DNA of 64,000 nucleotides from Cylicocyclus nassatus (GCA_958299035.1 CATQJL010000112.1:47202941-47266940), one strand, 5' to 3'. Shown: positions 46,801 to 59,558, counted from the stretch's first letter. Numbers and translations: made by a program. Notes: a model not told the origin generated them from the sequence alone.

Positions 46801-49227
46801 AAAATGGCTTGAATGGTGAGGAAGGAGAGAATGTGGTTTTGCGCGAAATAAAATAGTTATTGTCTTGTTACCCAGTCTAGGCAATTCATAAAATTTTACA
46901 TCAAAAAGTCGAAGCTAGAATGGCAGCATCAGTTTTATGGCAAAAATTGGAGATATTGTGTAGTACTGTGTCTTGGGATATTTGAATTTATTGGGAATGA
47001 CTTTCAGTTTTCGACGGAATGCAATAAATTGATATTCATTTTCCATTTTTACGTTCCCCGTATACTCGTAGTTTTGGAGTTTAAAGATCAACGAATAGAC
47101 ACTACTTCTGAACCCCATGATTCTGTTATCAAAAATCGATATTGATAGGTCACGGCAGCCAAGGGCCGGAGCTACCCTAGTTAATTTTACCACTGCGAGA
47201 GACTAATAAATCCGAAACAAAAGATCAGAATTTTAAGTTTTGAATAGATAGCTTGCAGAACGCTGATTTCAAATATGTTGCTCAGAACTTTGTGCGATAA
47301 CTTTGAATATCTTACCAGTGAAAAAGGACCAATGAGATTGAAAGCGTGTAATTTATAAAAATATTGATGTTTTTGAACCTTTAAATACATTGGCGGATAG
47401 CTCAAGAGACACTGATGACAGCGGTGTAAACTAGATTTCTCTGGCATGAATAGAAGGCAGCTATATCACTGCGCCACTCACGACGCAAAAAAGCGCTTAC
47501 TGTGTCCTGCGGCACATGAAAATTTTTTGAATAGATAGCTTGCAGGACGCTGATTTCAAATATTTTCAGATTTTGAACATACCGCCGGATAGAGCAGTCA
47601 CTACTGAATCCACATATAGGGAAAAGCAAAAAGAGTAGTTTTGTGGGACGTTAGCTATGCTACAGTATGTGGTTGTGTTTGATCTTCCCCCACAACAAAA
47701 TTAACGAGATTTGCGCATACATAATCCCAAAAACAAATTTTGGAATTCTAACTTTGTACCTGTACTACTACAACATTATTATGAAATTCTAAACAGCAGA
47801 CAAAAAAAACTCCACATTTGCGATACGACCGAATACAATCCCCTGGCAAATCGTGTGACAAAGGAAAACTACAGTCCAGAAAGGCAGAATAATGTCGTGA
47901 CTAGATGTCTGAGAGTTTTGCCTAAATCACCCATTTGCCATCTACGGCAGCTACGCGGCAAGATCAGCCTTTAGGCTCATAGGAGGTAGAAGAACAAAAT
48001 TCATCTTTGCGATTTGAAGCTTCGATTGGTAATCGGCTGAATTTATGGGAATGTTTTACACGACAGACTCAAAAGAAGGAAGTGGAAAACTCGAATTCAA
48101 ATGAATGTAAATGTAGGCGTGTTTGAGTTGCATTCGCATACTGCAGATCAACCATTTAGAAGAGACGAAAGTGGATGAAGATGTTTGAGGATACCGTATT
48201 ATTCGAGTTAACAACTCTCACAGTTCTATAGGATCCATCCACAAACTCTGCCTTGAATTAAAGAGCACTCAGCTGTTTCAAACCATTGGGATTTTAGTTG
48301 TCTTTTTCCCGATAGCACATTGAAGGCACCATCCACCCTGAATTAAGAGCCTTAAGCTTTTGGCAGCTTACTATAGTAGACCCTATCAAGCCAATGCCCA
48401 CGCCGCGACGCAAAATGTCGCTTCGGAAGCAAGAAGATCGCTTTGGAATGGTGAAAAGACATGAGGGCCCAAAGTCGGCACCGACCCCTCCAAAAATACC
48501 CGCCTATTCGTGCGCGCTTATCCAATCACCGTTCGGAAAGCCGGCTTGCGGGTTTTCCGGAAACGGGATGCCTGAGTTTTCGCGGATTCTCGACTTCATA
48601 TTCAGACTCAGGGACATGAGAAGACTCCGGAACGATTAAACATGGAAGTCGAGAATTTGGGTGGACGGCACCTTTGAACTCAATACTTTCTGAATTAGGG
48701 AAAGCGCAGTCATTGAAGGCTGGGTTAATTATGATATAGCTTACCTTTCAATTGCTGGTTGAGTTTTTCTTTCAAAAGCTCGGTTTGCGTGTATTCATAT
48801 CGATTCTGAGGGATAGGATGAGATCGTATCCAACCATCACATACAAACGAGTAAAAATCGTCACATGGGTTAACAGAACGATCGATTGACTCGACTAACT
48901 CCGGATAGCGAATAATGTTTCGCTTTTCGGGATCAAGACTTTCTGAAATGATCCGAAAATTTTTGATGCTGTTATGAGAAAATTACATTGCCATAATTAC
49001 AAAATCTTACCTAAAGTTTTGATGCCGTTCTGCCCAGCCCGGTTTTTGTCTATTTCGATTCCACTGAATGACAGAACAATATTCTCAAGGTCAACGTCAC
49101 CGAGTGAAATAGTGACATTTTCAGCTCGAAGATTGAGTGCTTTGAGGACATTTTGTAAGCTGATGTCTTTGCAGTGAAATAGTTCAGTGAAAATCAAAAT
49201 AGTAGCTATACCAAATATGTTCATCAT
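40842..49227 (-). CDS. Neprilysin-type zinc metallopeptidase (M13), 18 exons, intact
   Basis: Seen: exons (high to low) 49227-49011, 48942-48745, 45450-45312, 45258-45141, 45091-44885, 44581-44507, 44417-44256, 43683-43630, 43556-43427, 43370-43264, 42283-42206, 42148-41983, 41919-41868, 41586-41519, 41466-41336, 41277-41212, 41165-41070, 41030-40842. All phases agree and give 2253 nt, i.e. 750 residues, the usual M13 length. Motifs: hydrophobic N-terminus (residues 3-17, signal-peptide-like), PCDDFYSFVCDGW, NAFY at 540-543 (NAYY substrate motif), zinc site HEITH at 581-585, ENIAD at 643-647 (third zinc ligand E643), C-terminal CTVW. Two introns start with GC (after 44256 and after 43264, both AAG|GCAAGC); the exon ending at 45312 has a weak GTGTTT donor. 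Known: M13 enzymes cleave small peptides outside the cell or in the secretory lumen. Inferred: the signal-peptide-like start suggests a secreted rather than membrane-anchored enzyme. The 3.3-kb second intron and the intron 41587-41867 carry MITEs. Confidence 0.95.
41614..41807. mobile_element. Mariner-like MITE in a neprilysin intron
   Basis: Inverted ends ATTAGGTTGACCCGAAAGTC and ATTGGGTTGGTCCGAAAGTT (right end in complement). It fills most of intron 41587-41867, next to the exon encoding the zinc motif. Confidence 0.75.
45686..46444. mobile_element. Palindromic TAA-flanked element E4 in a neprilysin intron
   Basis: Left end CAACGGAGGATCGCGGAATC, right end in complement CAAAGGAGGGTCGCGAACTC; TAA on both sides (45683-45685 and 46445-46447). 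Subterminal AAATCTGCTTTCC links it to E1 and E3. The centre contains inverted TTGACACAC motifs. It lies in the 3.3-kb second intron. Confidence 0.75.
46448..48744. other. Rest of neprilysin intron 2
   Basis: Non-coding. A direct repeat (GAATAGATAGCTTGCAG.ACG) occurs at about 47240 and 47527. The short plus-strand ORF at 48394-48639 has no recognised domain. Confidence 0.5.
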
Positions 49228-50932
49228 ATTGCGAATAGAAGAGCGGGCTTATAGGTCAGGGAATTTTCTTTCTCTCATTTTCGTCGCATGACGTGCCGGA
49301 GGGATGACAAGGATCCCAAACAAAACCAACAGAATCCGATTATATGTGATAGCAAATAATGGTAGATGATTCAGACGCACTGGAATCTCGCTCGTTTGTG
49401 ATGAATAAACTATCCGCGAGAGAGATCATCCCTCGACTCGGCTACTACTGGTTCCGGTGTACCGGTTATTTTTCAAAAAGCCTCGGATTTGATCGTCAAA
49501 AACATGTGCGCACAACGGGCAAATCGCAATCATTTTCACATAAGTACATAGTACGCAATTTTGATACTATGTATTTATAATAGTGACGCTATTTTCTAGT
49601 TTAGGAGCGTCAATATGTACACGTGTTTAGAGAAAATCATCCAATCGGGTAATAGCGAAAACAGTGCACCACAAAAGTTTGAAAGTTGGACAATATTATC
49701 CTTCGTGTCCATAATGTATAATCATTAAAAAAGCTGGAATGTTTTTTCGTGCTACTTTTTCTCCCGAAAAAACGAAGAAAATGTCACATCTATTCAACGT
49801 TATAAACAGAAGACATTCCATCAATTTTTTATTCCACAGGATTTTGGGGAAATGTGCGCATTGTTTGATAGTTAATAACTCATTTGCGTGAAGAGTCTTC
49901 GATGTTCGTGCACCTTTTCGGAGGGCTTCTCCAGCTTATTAGGTAAAATAAATCATCAGTTGCTCTTCATCTTTGTAGGATTACTGCAAAAGCTTCCATC
50001 GTGGATTCATGGCAATGATAACCAAATATTGCTTTTGTAGAGCTCTAAAAAATGAAAATGTGTTAAAGATTTTTTCAATGCTTTCTGTTGTATTGACCTA
50101 CACGCTTACTAAACATGAAACGACCCACTTATCACGCAATTTTTTGTGAATTTGAAGGTCATTTTCAGTGCCGCTTTGTTGCTGATCTTCAAACGAGCCA
50201 AATGAGTCACATATCCCTTTGATAAATGTCTCTTTCAAGCAATAAAAATCGCTTTTTCTCTGTCACTGTAGATTTGTCATAATCTTTCTCTGAACGTACA
50301 GCTATTATTCAGCTACCTTGGGAACAGTTTTGAGGACACCTACAATGAGCCAGTGCAGACGTCTATAGCTAACAGAATGGGTCTTTCAAAAGTTCCATAA
50401 TATTATATAGGAGAAGTCTGGCCATCAGCATCTCTGGAAAAAAAGCGTATGAGGGAGAGTTGAGATCAACACCACTGAAAAGCTCCTTTAGGTCTATGCA
50501 TCTTTTACAAAACACTTCTTGATATTGTTTTTCAATTCTAAAATCCAAAAGCTACGTGATCTTCAGATTTGCCCATATAAAGGTATGACAGAGCCTAACA
50601 TCTACATAACGGTTGTCGTAAGTGCGCAAATATTCAGCAAGTTTGCAACACTTTGGTAGATACACTTTAAACTTAACTTTTTTCATCGATTTCTTCCCCT
50701 GCGTAAAAATGTTTTGGTACTGTCTCCTTTGCGGCAGTACACTGGTGCCGCTATCGTGTCAAAAACGAAGTGTAAAAACTGTACTAGGAAATTTGAAAAT
50801 TGTCGGAGGTTCCTTTTTTCGAGTGTATCGTGTAGGATTTGAGGAATAACAATTCTAGACAAATGTTATCCATGTTGAAATGCTGATATGAGCCAACATG
50901 AACCTGTGCAGACATGATTGCGCCTGCCCTCA
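49228..50932. other. Upstream of neprilysin; no gene recognised
   Basis: Likely holds the neprilysin promoter, but no clear TATA box is identified. About 49850-49930 is weakly similar to the arm of the MITE at 1790-2468 (GTTTGATAGTTAATAACTC). Confidence 0.4.
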
Positions 50933-50935
50933 TTA

Positions 50936-51137
50936 GGTCCCGGACAGACTTCACGCGATTTGATCGTCGCGACTCAATCGCCGACATTTCCATTCATTTT
51001 CATTTCACGTTCAAAAAATTCGGGCTGAAAAAGTATCACAACCGAATGCAAGTTGATCGGCATGGAATGATGTTGTAACAGTTGTCTCGTCGCGATTCAG
51101 TCGCGACGATCAAATCGCGTGAAGTCTGTACGGGACC
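50936..51137. mobile_element. Harbinger-like MITE with TTA duplication
   Basis: Inverted ends GGTCCCGGACAGACTTCACG and GGTCCCGTACAGACTTCACG (right end in complement), about 45 bp long, flanked by TTA (50933-50935 and 51138-51140). GG-starting ends and a 3-bp TWA target fit PIF/Harbinger. The right TTA also abuts element D2. Confidence 0.65.
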
Positions 51138-51140
51138 TTA

Positions 51141-51884
51141 CCCTAAAATCTTACAGATAAGTCCACTTTTCTGCACAGCCAAAAATCTTGCGGATAACTC
51201 CTTCCATCAGATAAGTCCGTCTACAGATAAGTTTAGCATGATAGCTCTCCGTGTGAACCATCATGAAGCAAAGCCGCGCCTCCATAAAGCTAACACTAAT
51301 TTGTGTATCGTCGACTCTAAAAATCGTGACGACGGTCTGCAGTGCGGCCAGTGCGCGCCGCACGGCACTGCCGCCTAGTGATTCGCCCAAATTACGTTGA
51401 GAAGGTGAGTTCTTGTGGTTTTTCTTTTTCTTTTTGCATCTTTTTTGCTTGCAGGAACTTCCATGGCTACCGCAGGGAGCCTACACTGCTGAGAAGCAAG
51501 ATTGCCTTACGTTAAAGCGGCAGTGCCGTGCGGCGCGCACTGGCCGCACTGCAGACCGTCGTCACGATTTTTAGAGTCGACGATAAGTATAATCGGTATT
51601 ATTCGCTTTATGCTATCGTAAAGTAATAAATAATAATTGTAAGGTTGTCATATGTGCAATTTCTCGCAATTAAACCTGGCCGTGGTTTAAGCATTCTTTA
51701 CAGATAAGTCCGGACTTATCTGGCAGTCTTAAACTTACCTGACAAGATTTCAGGGCACCTAGTTATAATGGACTGACGGACTTAACTGATGCGAGGAGTT
51801 ATCTGCAAGATTCTTGGCGGTGCGAGGGTGCATTTTCTTCGATTTTTTTGGTGAAAAAAGCGGACTTATGTGTAAGACTTTAGG
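51141..51884. mobile_element. DNA transposon with CCCTAAAATCTTACA ends (D2)
   Basis: Left end CCCTAAAATCTTACAGATAA; the right end reads CCTAAAGTCTTACACATAAG in complement. Internal sequence matches D1 (GCAAAGCCGCG, AATTTCTCGCAATTAAACCT). A separate element with 68-bp perfect arms is nested at 51307-51583. Confidence 0.65.
51307..51583. mobile_element. Foldback element with perfect 68-bp arms
   Basis: 51307-51374 and 51516-51583 are exact inverted copies beginning ATCGTCGACTCTAAAAATCG, with a 141-bp loop. GC-rich inner arms (GCGGCCAGTGCGCGCCGCAC). It lies inside D2; D1 lacks it at the matching place. Confidence 0.8.
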
Positions 51885-52744
51885 TTTATAAAGAAGGCGC
51901 CAACTCAAAAAAAAAAACAGATAACGGGAGAGCGCGGTGCGGTTCCAAAGCGCGCGGATGCAATCTAGGCACCTCTAACTAGGGCTTCACTACTTTGCCA
52001 AAAACTATGAAACTCTGCTCTACCTTATCGTCCGGTTCCTCGAACACCTGCAAAAATGCCAGCCCATTGAAAATTGTCAATAAAACGTACTGCCCATAAT
52101 TTGGGTTTTTGAGCAGGGACCGCGGGTCTGGCAGTACTTTAGTAGTAGGCAGCAACCGATCAAAACCTCAATAGAGTGAATGAGCTTGTTTTGGCGCCTT
52201 AAAAAATCCCAATCCGAAAGTGCCTAAAAGTGCCACACCACATTGCGTTTTTCATAATCTACTATTGGGGGGGGGGGCGAAAACAATGCTCTACTAATCC
52301 AACTACATTTCTCAATCATTAACAAGCAACGGCTTATGATTGGCAGGGGCTCAACTTCCGGCAAGACAGACTGATTATTAATTAGTTAGATAAAACGCTA
52401 ATGATAATCTATTGAAATCACTCCAACGCAGTCTTTTGATATACTGTTGATGATTTCTGTATCATCGGCCAATGAACTCTATGTTTTAGATAGCCTACGG
52501 AATCTCCGTAGGCTAAATTGTGAGCTACTCACTTCTGAGTATCTAATCACTCAAGAGTGAGTGGTACCCGGCGCCAGGAGTGTAGCCAATCGGCGGCATC
52601 TCCTTTCAAGCAACAACTCCTGTACATTGTACTCTGTACTCGGTTCAGCTCCGCCTTCCTTCGTATATAAGGAGCCTCCGAATGTATTGGGGTTGCTCCC
52701 CGGTCCACACCGGGGCACTTCAACTTCTTCACAATAATCTAAGC

Positions 52745-53465
52745 CCGTGCGAATAAATCTATATTCCACAACCTCGTATACCCCTAATGACTTGGTACCC
52801 ACCAAATATACTATACTGTACGATGGACAATCAAAATTCTGGACTACGTTGATGAGATCAGAGATCTCGGGTTTTTGGTCTGTAGCAATCTTAGTTTTGA
52901 TAAACATTGTGGTACTATTGCTGCGAAGGGTAATGTAACCGTGCACATTTTATTTCGTACTTTATCAAGTAGTGATCTCTCCCTGCTTATCAAAGCGTAT
53001 AAGGTCTACATCAGACTCAGACCTTTCCTTGAGTACGACACAGTAGTATTCAACCTCACAAAGTTAACTCTATACGGACGCTTGAAAAAGTGCAGAATAG
53101 CACTAGAAAATTATGGACACGAATCAAGGGGCTTGACTTTGATGGAATACTTAAAGGCAATCTGCGCAATAGAAAATTTGGATTAAATAGTCTAGCTTTC
53201 AGAAGAAGGGTGTTTGACTTTATTACGGCACACAAAATTTTGTTTAAAGAGCATCAAGTCAGTCCCTTTGACTTTTTCCAAATGAGGCGAGAACGAGAGA
53301 AGGCCAAGGAAGATTTTGGTTCCAAGAGCGAGAAGGAATGTGAGGAGAAGGTTTTTTGTGAATAGAGTGAGCAGTGATCTTGATAAAATAATGAGGGAGG
53401 GAAGGCTCCCTTGTAAACCTTCACCATTCAGAGCAGTTTTAAAGAACTATCTGCTTACTCAATGA
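52745..53465 (+). pseudogene. LINE (CR1/T1-like) reverse transcriptase 3' fragment
   Basis: Conceptual pieces in several frames read IRDLGFLVCSNLSFDKHC, HILFRTLSSSDLSLLIKAYK, TRKLWTRIKGLDFDGI, NSLAFRRRVFDFITAHKILF and a C-terminal RVSSDLDKIMREGRLP...KNYLLTQ before a TGA at 53463. This is the post-catalytic part of a CR1-type reverse transcriptase; the catalytic core is missing and frameshifts separate the pieces. A TATTTATTTGATGG tail follows. It is a 5'-truncated copy of a lineage different from 11771-15809. Confidence 0.7.
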
Positions 53466-53699
53466 ATTCGTGGTGGGATGTTTTTACTTATCTATTTATT
53501 TGATGGCACAAGGCGTGCCCATTTAGCACTCAATCAACATCAGAAATACCCTGAGCTGAACTTGGTACAAATCGAAAGTGCAAAGTGACTCTTTAATACT
53601 CCGACGGTATCCGTAGATGCGCCATAAGCAGGTAATCAATGGCGATGCTGTAAACAGCGCACTGAATAATCTAACCAAACAAAAATGTGCAAAAGTGAG

Positions 53700-53970
53700 C
53701 GAAAACTTACTGCCTACCGTACACCTACAGTACATTTACAGGTTGTGGCACTTCTACATACCGTATGATGCGTCTCGCGAGCTGAATCGAACGGTTTTCT
53801 CGCATTCAGAGTCCGTCCATTTTGAAGCGAAATGGCGATGAGACGCGATTCCGACGGACTCTAGTGATGTGCGCACTCCGGCGAACCGCAGTGCAGTGCG
53901 ACGCACTCCGGCAAAGTCCGCTGCAGTCCGGCGACTTTTTTGACGAATTATGAGTGGTATTGTAGTTTTC
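53700..53970. mobile_element. Single right arm related to 59559-62111
   Basis: Ends GACGAATTATGAGTGGTATTG next to TA, as the right end of the large palindrome; inner match GATGCGTCTCGCGAGCTGAAT. No left arm is seen. From 53970 to 55193 no gene is recognised; a 155-codon ORF (54301-54768) has no known domain. Confidence 0.45.
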
Positions 53971-55193
53971 CTGAATGATTTGATATTCAAAAGCGTGTAC
54001 CATACTCCAAATCCCAATACGTGGTGATGAAAGGATTTATGTTTTTATAACATTTCAAGGATATTCTCCCTAACAGCGGTGCGGATAAGACTCCGTGTTT
54101 CCTTCACTTAAGCTAGACCTTGCAAAGGAAGCACAAAGATTTCATGAAGGTGCACGCTCCGTTTTAGGATTCACATTTCATCTTTCTTTCTAATGAACAG
54201 GAAGCGGACGTTGATACTGCAAAGCGTCAGTTTCATGGGCCCCCTTGGAGGTGTGACCACAAAGTTTGAAAGCAATGTTGGAAAGTGAAGAAATTGTGAC
54301 ATGGTTATGGTCTATCGGTGCTGCGGATATGTCACCAGTCTTGCTTCAAGATTCGAAAGATTCAGTACTTTGCAGTATATCAAGCTATACTACTTTGGCA
54401 GAAAAGATTATGAGCAATATGCTATCCCATTTTGTTATAATAGACCTCTGCTACTTGTGGGCAAACAAAATGAAGAACACGATACTTTGATTTTGGCATT
54501 CAAAGATCAGAAACTTACTGTAAATTTCCTCAGTGAAAAGTGCGGTCTAATTGTTGATTCCTTCTTTCATCTAATGTTGAGTGCGTGCGGTGAACCTGCG
54601 CGTCAGAACGGCGGTAACAAAACACTCACCGTCACAAAAATGCTCTACGCTATCGTCAAAGCCGGTAAATCTTGCAGCTTGCATCGCTGCTTGAAAACAA
54701 GTAGCAGGCTTCAGCCTGATATGATGACAGTGTATCTGTGTTTTACACGCAGCGATAATTGGTGGTAATTGTTAGAGATTGCCTGAGACAGTCACAGACC
54801 ATTCCCTCGCGGTAATGATAGCGAGCGCAACTTGAGATTACAGTAGCAAATTATGCTATACTTCTTCTGTATTCATTGCCACTATAATAGCTACTTCAGT
54901 TAAACGGCGCGCAAGATGTAACACATACTACCGTGTTCACTTTGATTATTGAGAAGCGTAATGGACTGCTCATGTATAAAAGCTCATGCTTCAATAAGTA
55001 TCGTGAAGAGAATTGGTAATCTGTTATTACAATCTTTTATCACTCGTTAGACTTGCCCAAAAAGATGGTGAACATGTGCCTTGGGTGAGCTGCACGAACT
55101 GTAAAAGCTGCAAAGCCAGACATGGACTGAACATGCCTTTTCGTGCGCTTGTAGTGCGTAGTTGGCAGTTTGCAAAGAAGGACATTGGCAGTA

Positions 55194-57111
55194 TACTTGG
55201 GTCCGAATCGAATAGAAATTCGATCATTCGAATAAAACATTCGAATATATTCGTATTCGAAATTCGATATTCGGAGTTCTTCCATTTTCGAATAATATTC
55301 GAAACTCGAATAATTGAGAAAACGGGGTTTCGAATAAAATTCGAAACTCGAATAATCAAAAAACAGGGTTTCGAATAATATTCGAAAACTCGAATAATCA
55401 AAAAACGAGGTTTCGAATATTATTCGAAAACTCGAATAATCAAAAAACGGGGTTTCGAATAGATTTTATTCGAATGTTTTATTCGAATGTTTATTCGAAT
55501 TCGTATTCGAATGTACTCCGTATTCAGATTATTCGACTTTGTTGCAGAGACAAATGCTGAGTATCAAGCCACTTCGTCCGCGTTTTTTTTCGCAAAACTC
55601 GGTAATGCATCTTTTGCAACCGGTATACCTTTGAACTGTATGGAGAGTCGCATTCTTCCAACTGCTTGCGACAGTAAAAAAATCATAAGTTTAATTGATG
55701 TTTTTTCGATCAGTGAGATTGTTCGCACTGCTACTGGCACCAAATCAGCAAAGAAGATATCAAATTCAAGCTCATGTTCTGAGTTCATACTGAATTGAAA
55801 TGGCTGTTCTTCTTTTTTTTGCATTGCTCATGCTTGCGGTACGCAAAGCCCACACTAGTGAGCACTCTTGCTCGCATAAATCATTTCAAAACTGCCTATT
55901 CGTTACCTTAGAGTTTTTTGCGAATTGGTGTATATTGAGTAAAGGACATCGCAGTTGTAGAGCAGGATTAGACGGTTTAATCGCCGTACGCGATTTGCCA
56001 GTTACGAGATGTCTTCAGATGTAATGGCAGTTTACCACAAATGTTTAGCGTGTACAATATACTAAAATGATAGATGCCCTGCATTCTGTACTTTCAGAAT
56101 AGGTTTTGGACAATTTGAGTATTGCCATACCACGTCGCCACTGAAATGCCTGCAGTATGTCCGGGGTTATAGGGGCATTCGTGCTCGCTTCGCGCAGGAA
56201 ACCACATGCCTTCGTCTACGACTAGCGTATACCACACAAGACGAAAGTCTCCGATGAACAGGCAATGTATCGTAGCATTTGTGGAATTTAAGTACATATG
56301 TGGCCACCTTATTGCTTCAAAAGATCGCACACCTAGCGCTATGAATCCGAACAGCTCGATAGGTGCTTACACCAAGTTGCAATGTTTCTCATTTTTAGAT
56401 TTTAGCTCCAGCCAATTTTATCTTTACTCTGCTAAACGTCTTTGAAATCCAGTGGAAGCCTGACAAATAAGGTCTGCTGTCGAACAAAGCCGCAGGATCA
56501 AGGTGTATAAATGCGGCTCTTACCCGTGCGGTGGATAACGCGCAAGGATCACGAAGTGCAGCCGCTTACACGACGCGCGCGACCGCTCAAAGCTGGCTGG
56601 TGCACCTTCACGGATTACGGACAAAAATTTGCTTTATCGATCTTATCGATTTTTGGAGAAGTTTGAGCTGCGGGGCTGGGAGTTTGTAGAGGGGTAAATG
56701 AGGGCGCTGATTAAAAATAAAATTTACCATCGATTTCACCGATTTTTGAAAAAACTTGAGCTAGGAGTTGGTATAGGGGATACTAGGGGGCTGATTATAA
56801 TTGAATCGGCTTTAGCCAGATATGTCGGCAAGTTTGAGATGTGATTGCTTTAGTTATTCGATAAATCATTCGAATATTCATTCGAAATTCGACTTCCACT
56901 GTTCGAATATATTCGATATTCATTCATTCGATATTTTTGATTTTCCGAATTTATTCGAAATTCATTCATTCGATATTTTTGATTCGAAATTCATTCATTC
57001 GATATTTTTGATTTTCCGAATTTATTCGATATTCGTTTATTCGAGATTTTTTATTTTCGAGTTTATTCGATATTCATTCATTCGATGAAAAATTATCGAA
57101 TTACCCAAGTA
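55194..57111. mobile_element. Element with TTCGAATATTCGAA-rich arms
   Basis: Ends TACTTGGGT and ACCCAAGTA, flanked by TA (55192-55193 and 57112-57113). The two outer 250-320-bp arms consist almost wholly of ATTCGAATATTCGAA-type words; the core (55520-56850) is ordinary sequence with an ATCGAT-rich unit near 56630-56800. No transposase. Confidence 0.6.
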
Positions 57112-57251
57112 TAATTGGCAGTACGAAGATGATCTTGATACACATTTCTACTATCTTTTTAGAACTCGCTTTTGCGCTTTATTCTGCTCTTTTTTGCTTA
57201 CTAAGGGCGATGTTTTTGGATTGAGGGATGGGTAAGTCAAATTCAAGTATC

Positions 57252-58193
57252 AGGTTGTCCGGAAATTAATGCCCGTTTTGAATTTGAACCGTAATAATTC
57301 ATACACTTCTCACTTCTAAATAGGTTTCAAAGTACCGTTCGATAGAGCAATGCAAGCTCTACAAGAAGGCCATCTCGCCTTTGCGACAGCTCTCATCCAC
57401 CTCGAGTTTCGAGCCAAAAACTAAAAAGACTCAGCAGCCCGAAAAATCGAAAAAAAAAACTCTGTTCACAAAAATCCTACAAAAATTCTTACTTGCTCAC
57501 GTAAACGCTACCCACATAAACATCTATATACGCCTTTGCCTTATTTTTCCCTCTGCTAAAAACCAAGAAAACGGAAATTTTCGTGCATTTGCCAAAGTGA
57601 TGCTGTGCCGTTAACACATAGGTAGCTGTGTACCACAAGCCTGTAGAAGTACAGACTTTAATTTTCAGCTCCTTACAAGCTTTGGTTCTCGAGAAATACC
57701 GGATATAGCTTTCCCTAGTTAGGTGGTCCGAGCTAAAATTCAAATTTTTCGAGAACTAATGTTTGTAGAGGGCTGAGAATTTACGTCTATACTTCTACAA
57801 GTTTGTAGTATACAACTACTTATGTGGGGACCGCACAGCATTACTTTGGGAAATGCGCGAAATTCTCCGTTTTCTTCATTTCTAAACAGAGGAAAAAATA
57901 CGGCAAAGGCTCATATAGACGTCTTATGTGGATAGTGTTTACGTGAGCAGGTAAGAATTTTTGTAGGATTTTTGTGAACGGAGTTACGATTTTTTTCGAT
58001 TTTCCGGGCTGCTGAGTCTTTTTAGTTTTTGGCTCGAAACTCGAGGTGGATGAGAGCTGTCGCAAAAGCGAGATGGCCTTCTTGTAGAGCTTGCTTTGCT
58101 CTATCGAATGGTACTTTGAAACCTATTTAGAAGTGAGAAGTGTATGAATTATTGCGGTTCAAATTCAAAACGGGCATTAATTTCCGGACAACC
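57252..58193. mobile_element. Mariner-like palindromic element
   Basis: Arms of about 425 bp (57252-57675 and 57768-58193) starting AGGTTGTCCGGAAATTAATG. Partial relatives lie at 10513-10787 and 18025-18260. No transposase survives; the Ser-rich ORFs at both ends are mirror images of one another and therefore artefacts. Confidence 0.75.
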
Positions 58194-59558
58194 TAAATTT
58201 TTTCAAGTTTATGAGTGCTTGAAATGAATTTCTGTTTCAATGTCATAAAGGCTGTTGCAAATGTAAATGACCTCGTATACATTTTGGTCAATTTGCAGTT
58301 GTTTTTAACTTCTAATTCATATATTAATACGATTAACTTTGAGCCAATTGCAATTATTCCAAAAGTTGCAATCCTTTTCTAAAAGCCTTTATCCAATTGT
58401 ATAATCCAAATAGTGAACGTAACTTACTTTTCCTTCATAATGTCTCCAGCTGATTAAGTGGCATACTACGGCTGAAGCATACAAACAAAGGAGGAGACCT
58501 CGTTAATGTTACAGCCGCCGTAACTGTTATACCAACATCTTACACTTTAAGCTGGACATGAGTAGTGCTCTTCTGTTTATGTTTATTTGTTCATGATATT
58601 GCACTTCTAAAAGCAGAATTCTACTTATCTTGCCTTCTCATATACTCGAACAATTGAACAACGATCAAGAATAAACCGTCCACTAAGTCAAAAGCAGAAT
58701 TTTATTTGAAATCATAGTTTTGCACGAGCTCGGCACAGGTAACACCAAAAACTCTTGAAATTCAAAGTCAAGTAAGACATTTCTCATAAGGTGTTCGTAA
58801 GGAACACGAAAAAGGAAGAAAAATTGACTGAAACACGAAAGATTTGGATATACTAGAGTACGATGTTTGCATTTTCTTTAGAATGGCGGCATGATTACGC
58901 ATCACTGACCGCCAAAGAAAGCAAGCTTGGAGCAGCGTCGAGCCGCCATAAAGGAACTTTTAGGAGCTGTGATCAAACGAAAAAGAAAGGATTTCGAACG
59001 AGCCTAATTCATTTAGGAAAGTAAATATAGAACTAAAACTCAGGATATAATGTGACAAAATTTCAAAAAAAATTATCGAGCAAGGGGGAATTCATGTTGC
59101 TCACTTTGTCTCCTTACTTATTCCGCTGTTTGTACGAGGAAAAAAACATGCCACGCCCTTGATTAACATAACTTTTTCATAATTTTTCGCACATTGTTCC
59201 AACTTCCAACTGAGCATATACACACCGAATTTGATATTGCCTATCTGTTGTAGAAAGCTGTATATCTATTTCTCCGCACAATTTCAAATTTTCGCTTTGT
59301 ACCAGAGCATGTTGAAGCTTGTAGTAGCTTTTAGTTGTTGCTTCTTTAGAGAATGGGATTTGTGAAGCATTGGTGAGCACATGGAGTCTCTATAATGATG
59401 ACGAAGTAGGGAAAATGGGGGGGGGGGGAGCGGAAGATGAAAGTGGGTTTGGGAGTGAAGTGATTCAGATACATATGCAAGGCCTGTTTGACAGTGGCGA
59501 TCAGAAAACCTTGAAAGGGGAGGGGCGACAGAGATGGGGACACAAAATTCGAGCAATA
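58194..59558. other. No gene recognised
   Basis: AT-rich; a G-run at about 59419-59429. Short ORFs lack known domains. Confidence 0.5.

Noticed and set aside
54301..54768. 155-codon plus-strand ORF
   Set aside because: No recognisable domain, no second copy and no clear splice context; kept only as a note.
57381..58065. MRQLSSTSSFEPKTKKTQQP ORFs
   Set aside because: They are mirror images in the two arms of a palindromic element, not independent genes.
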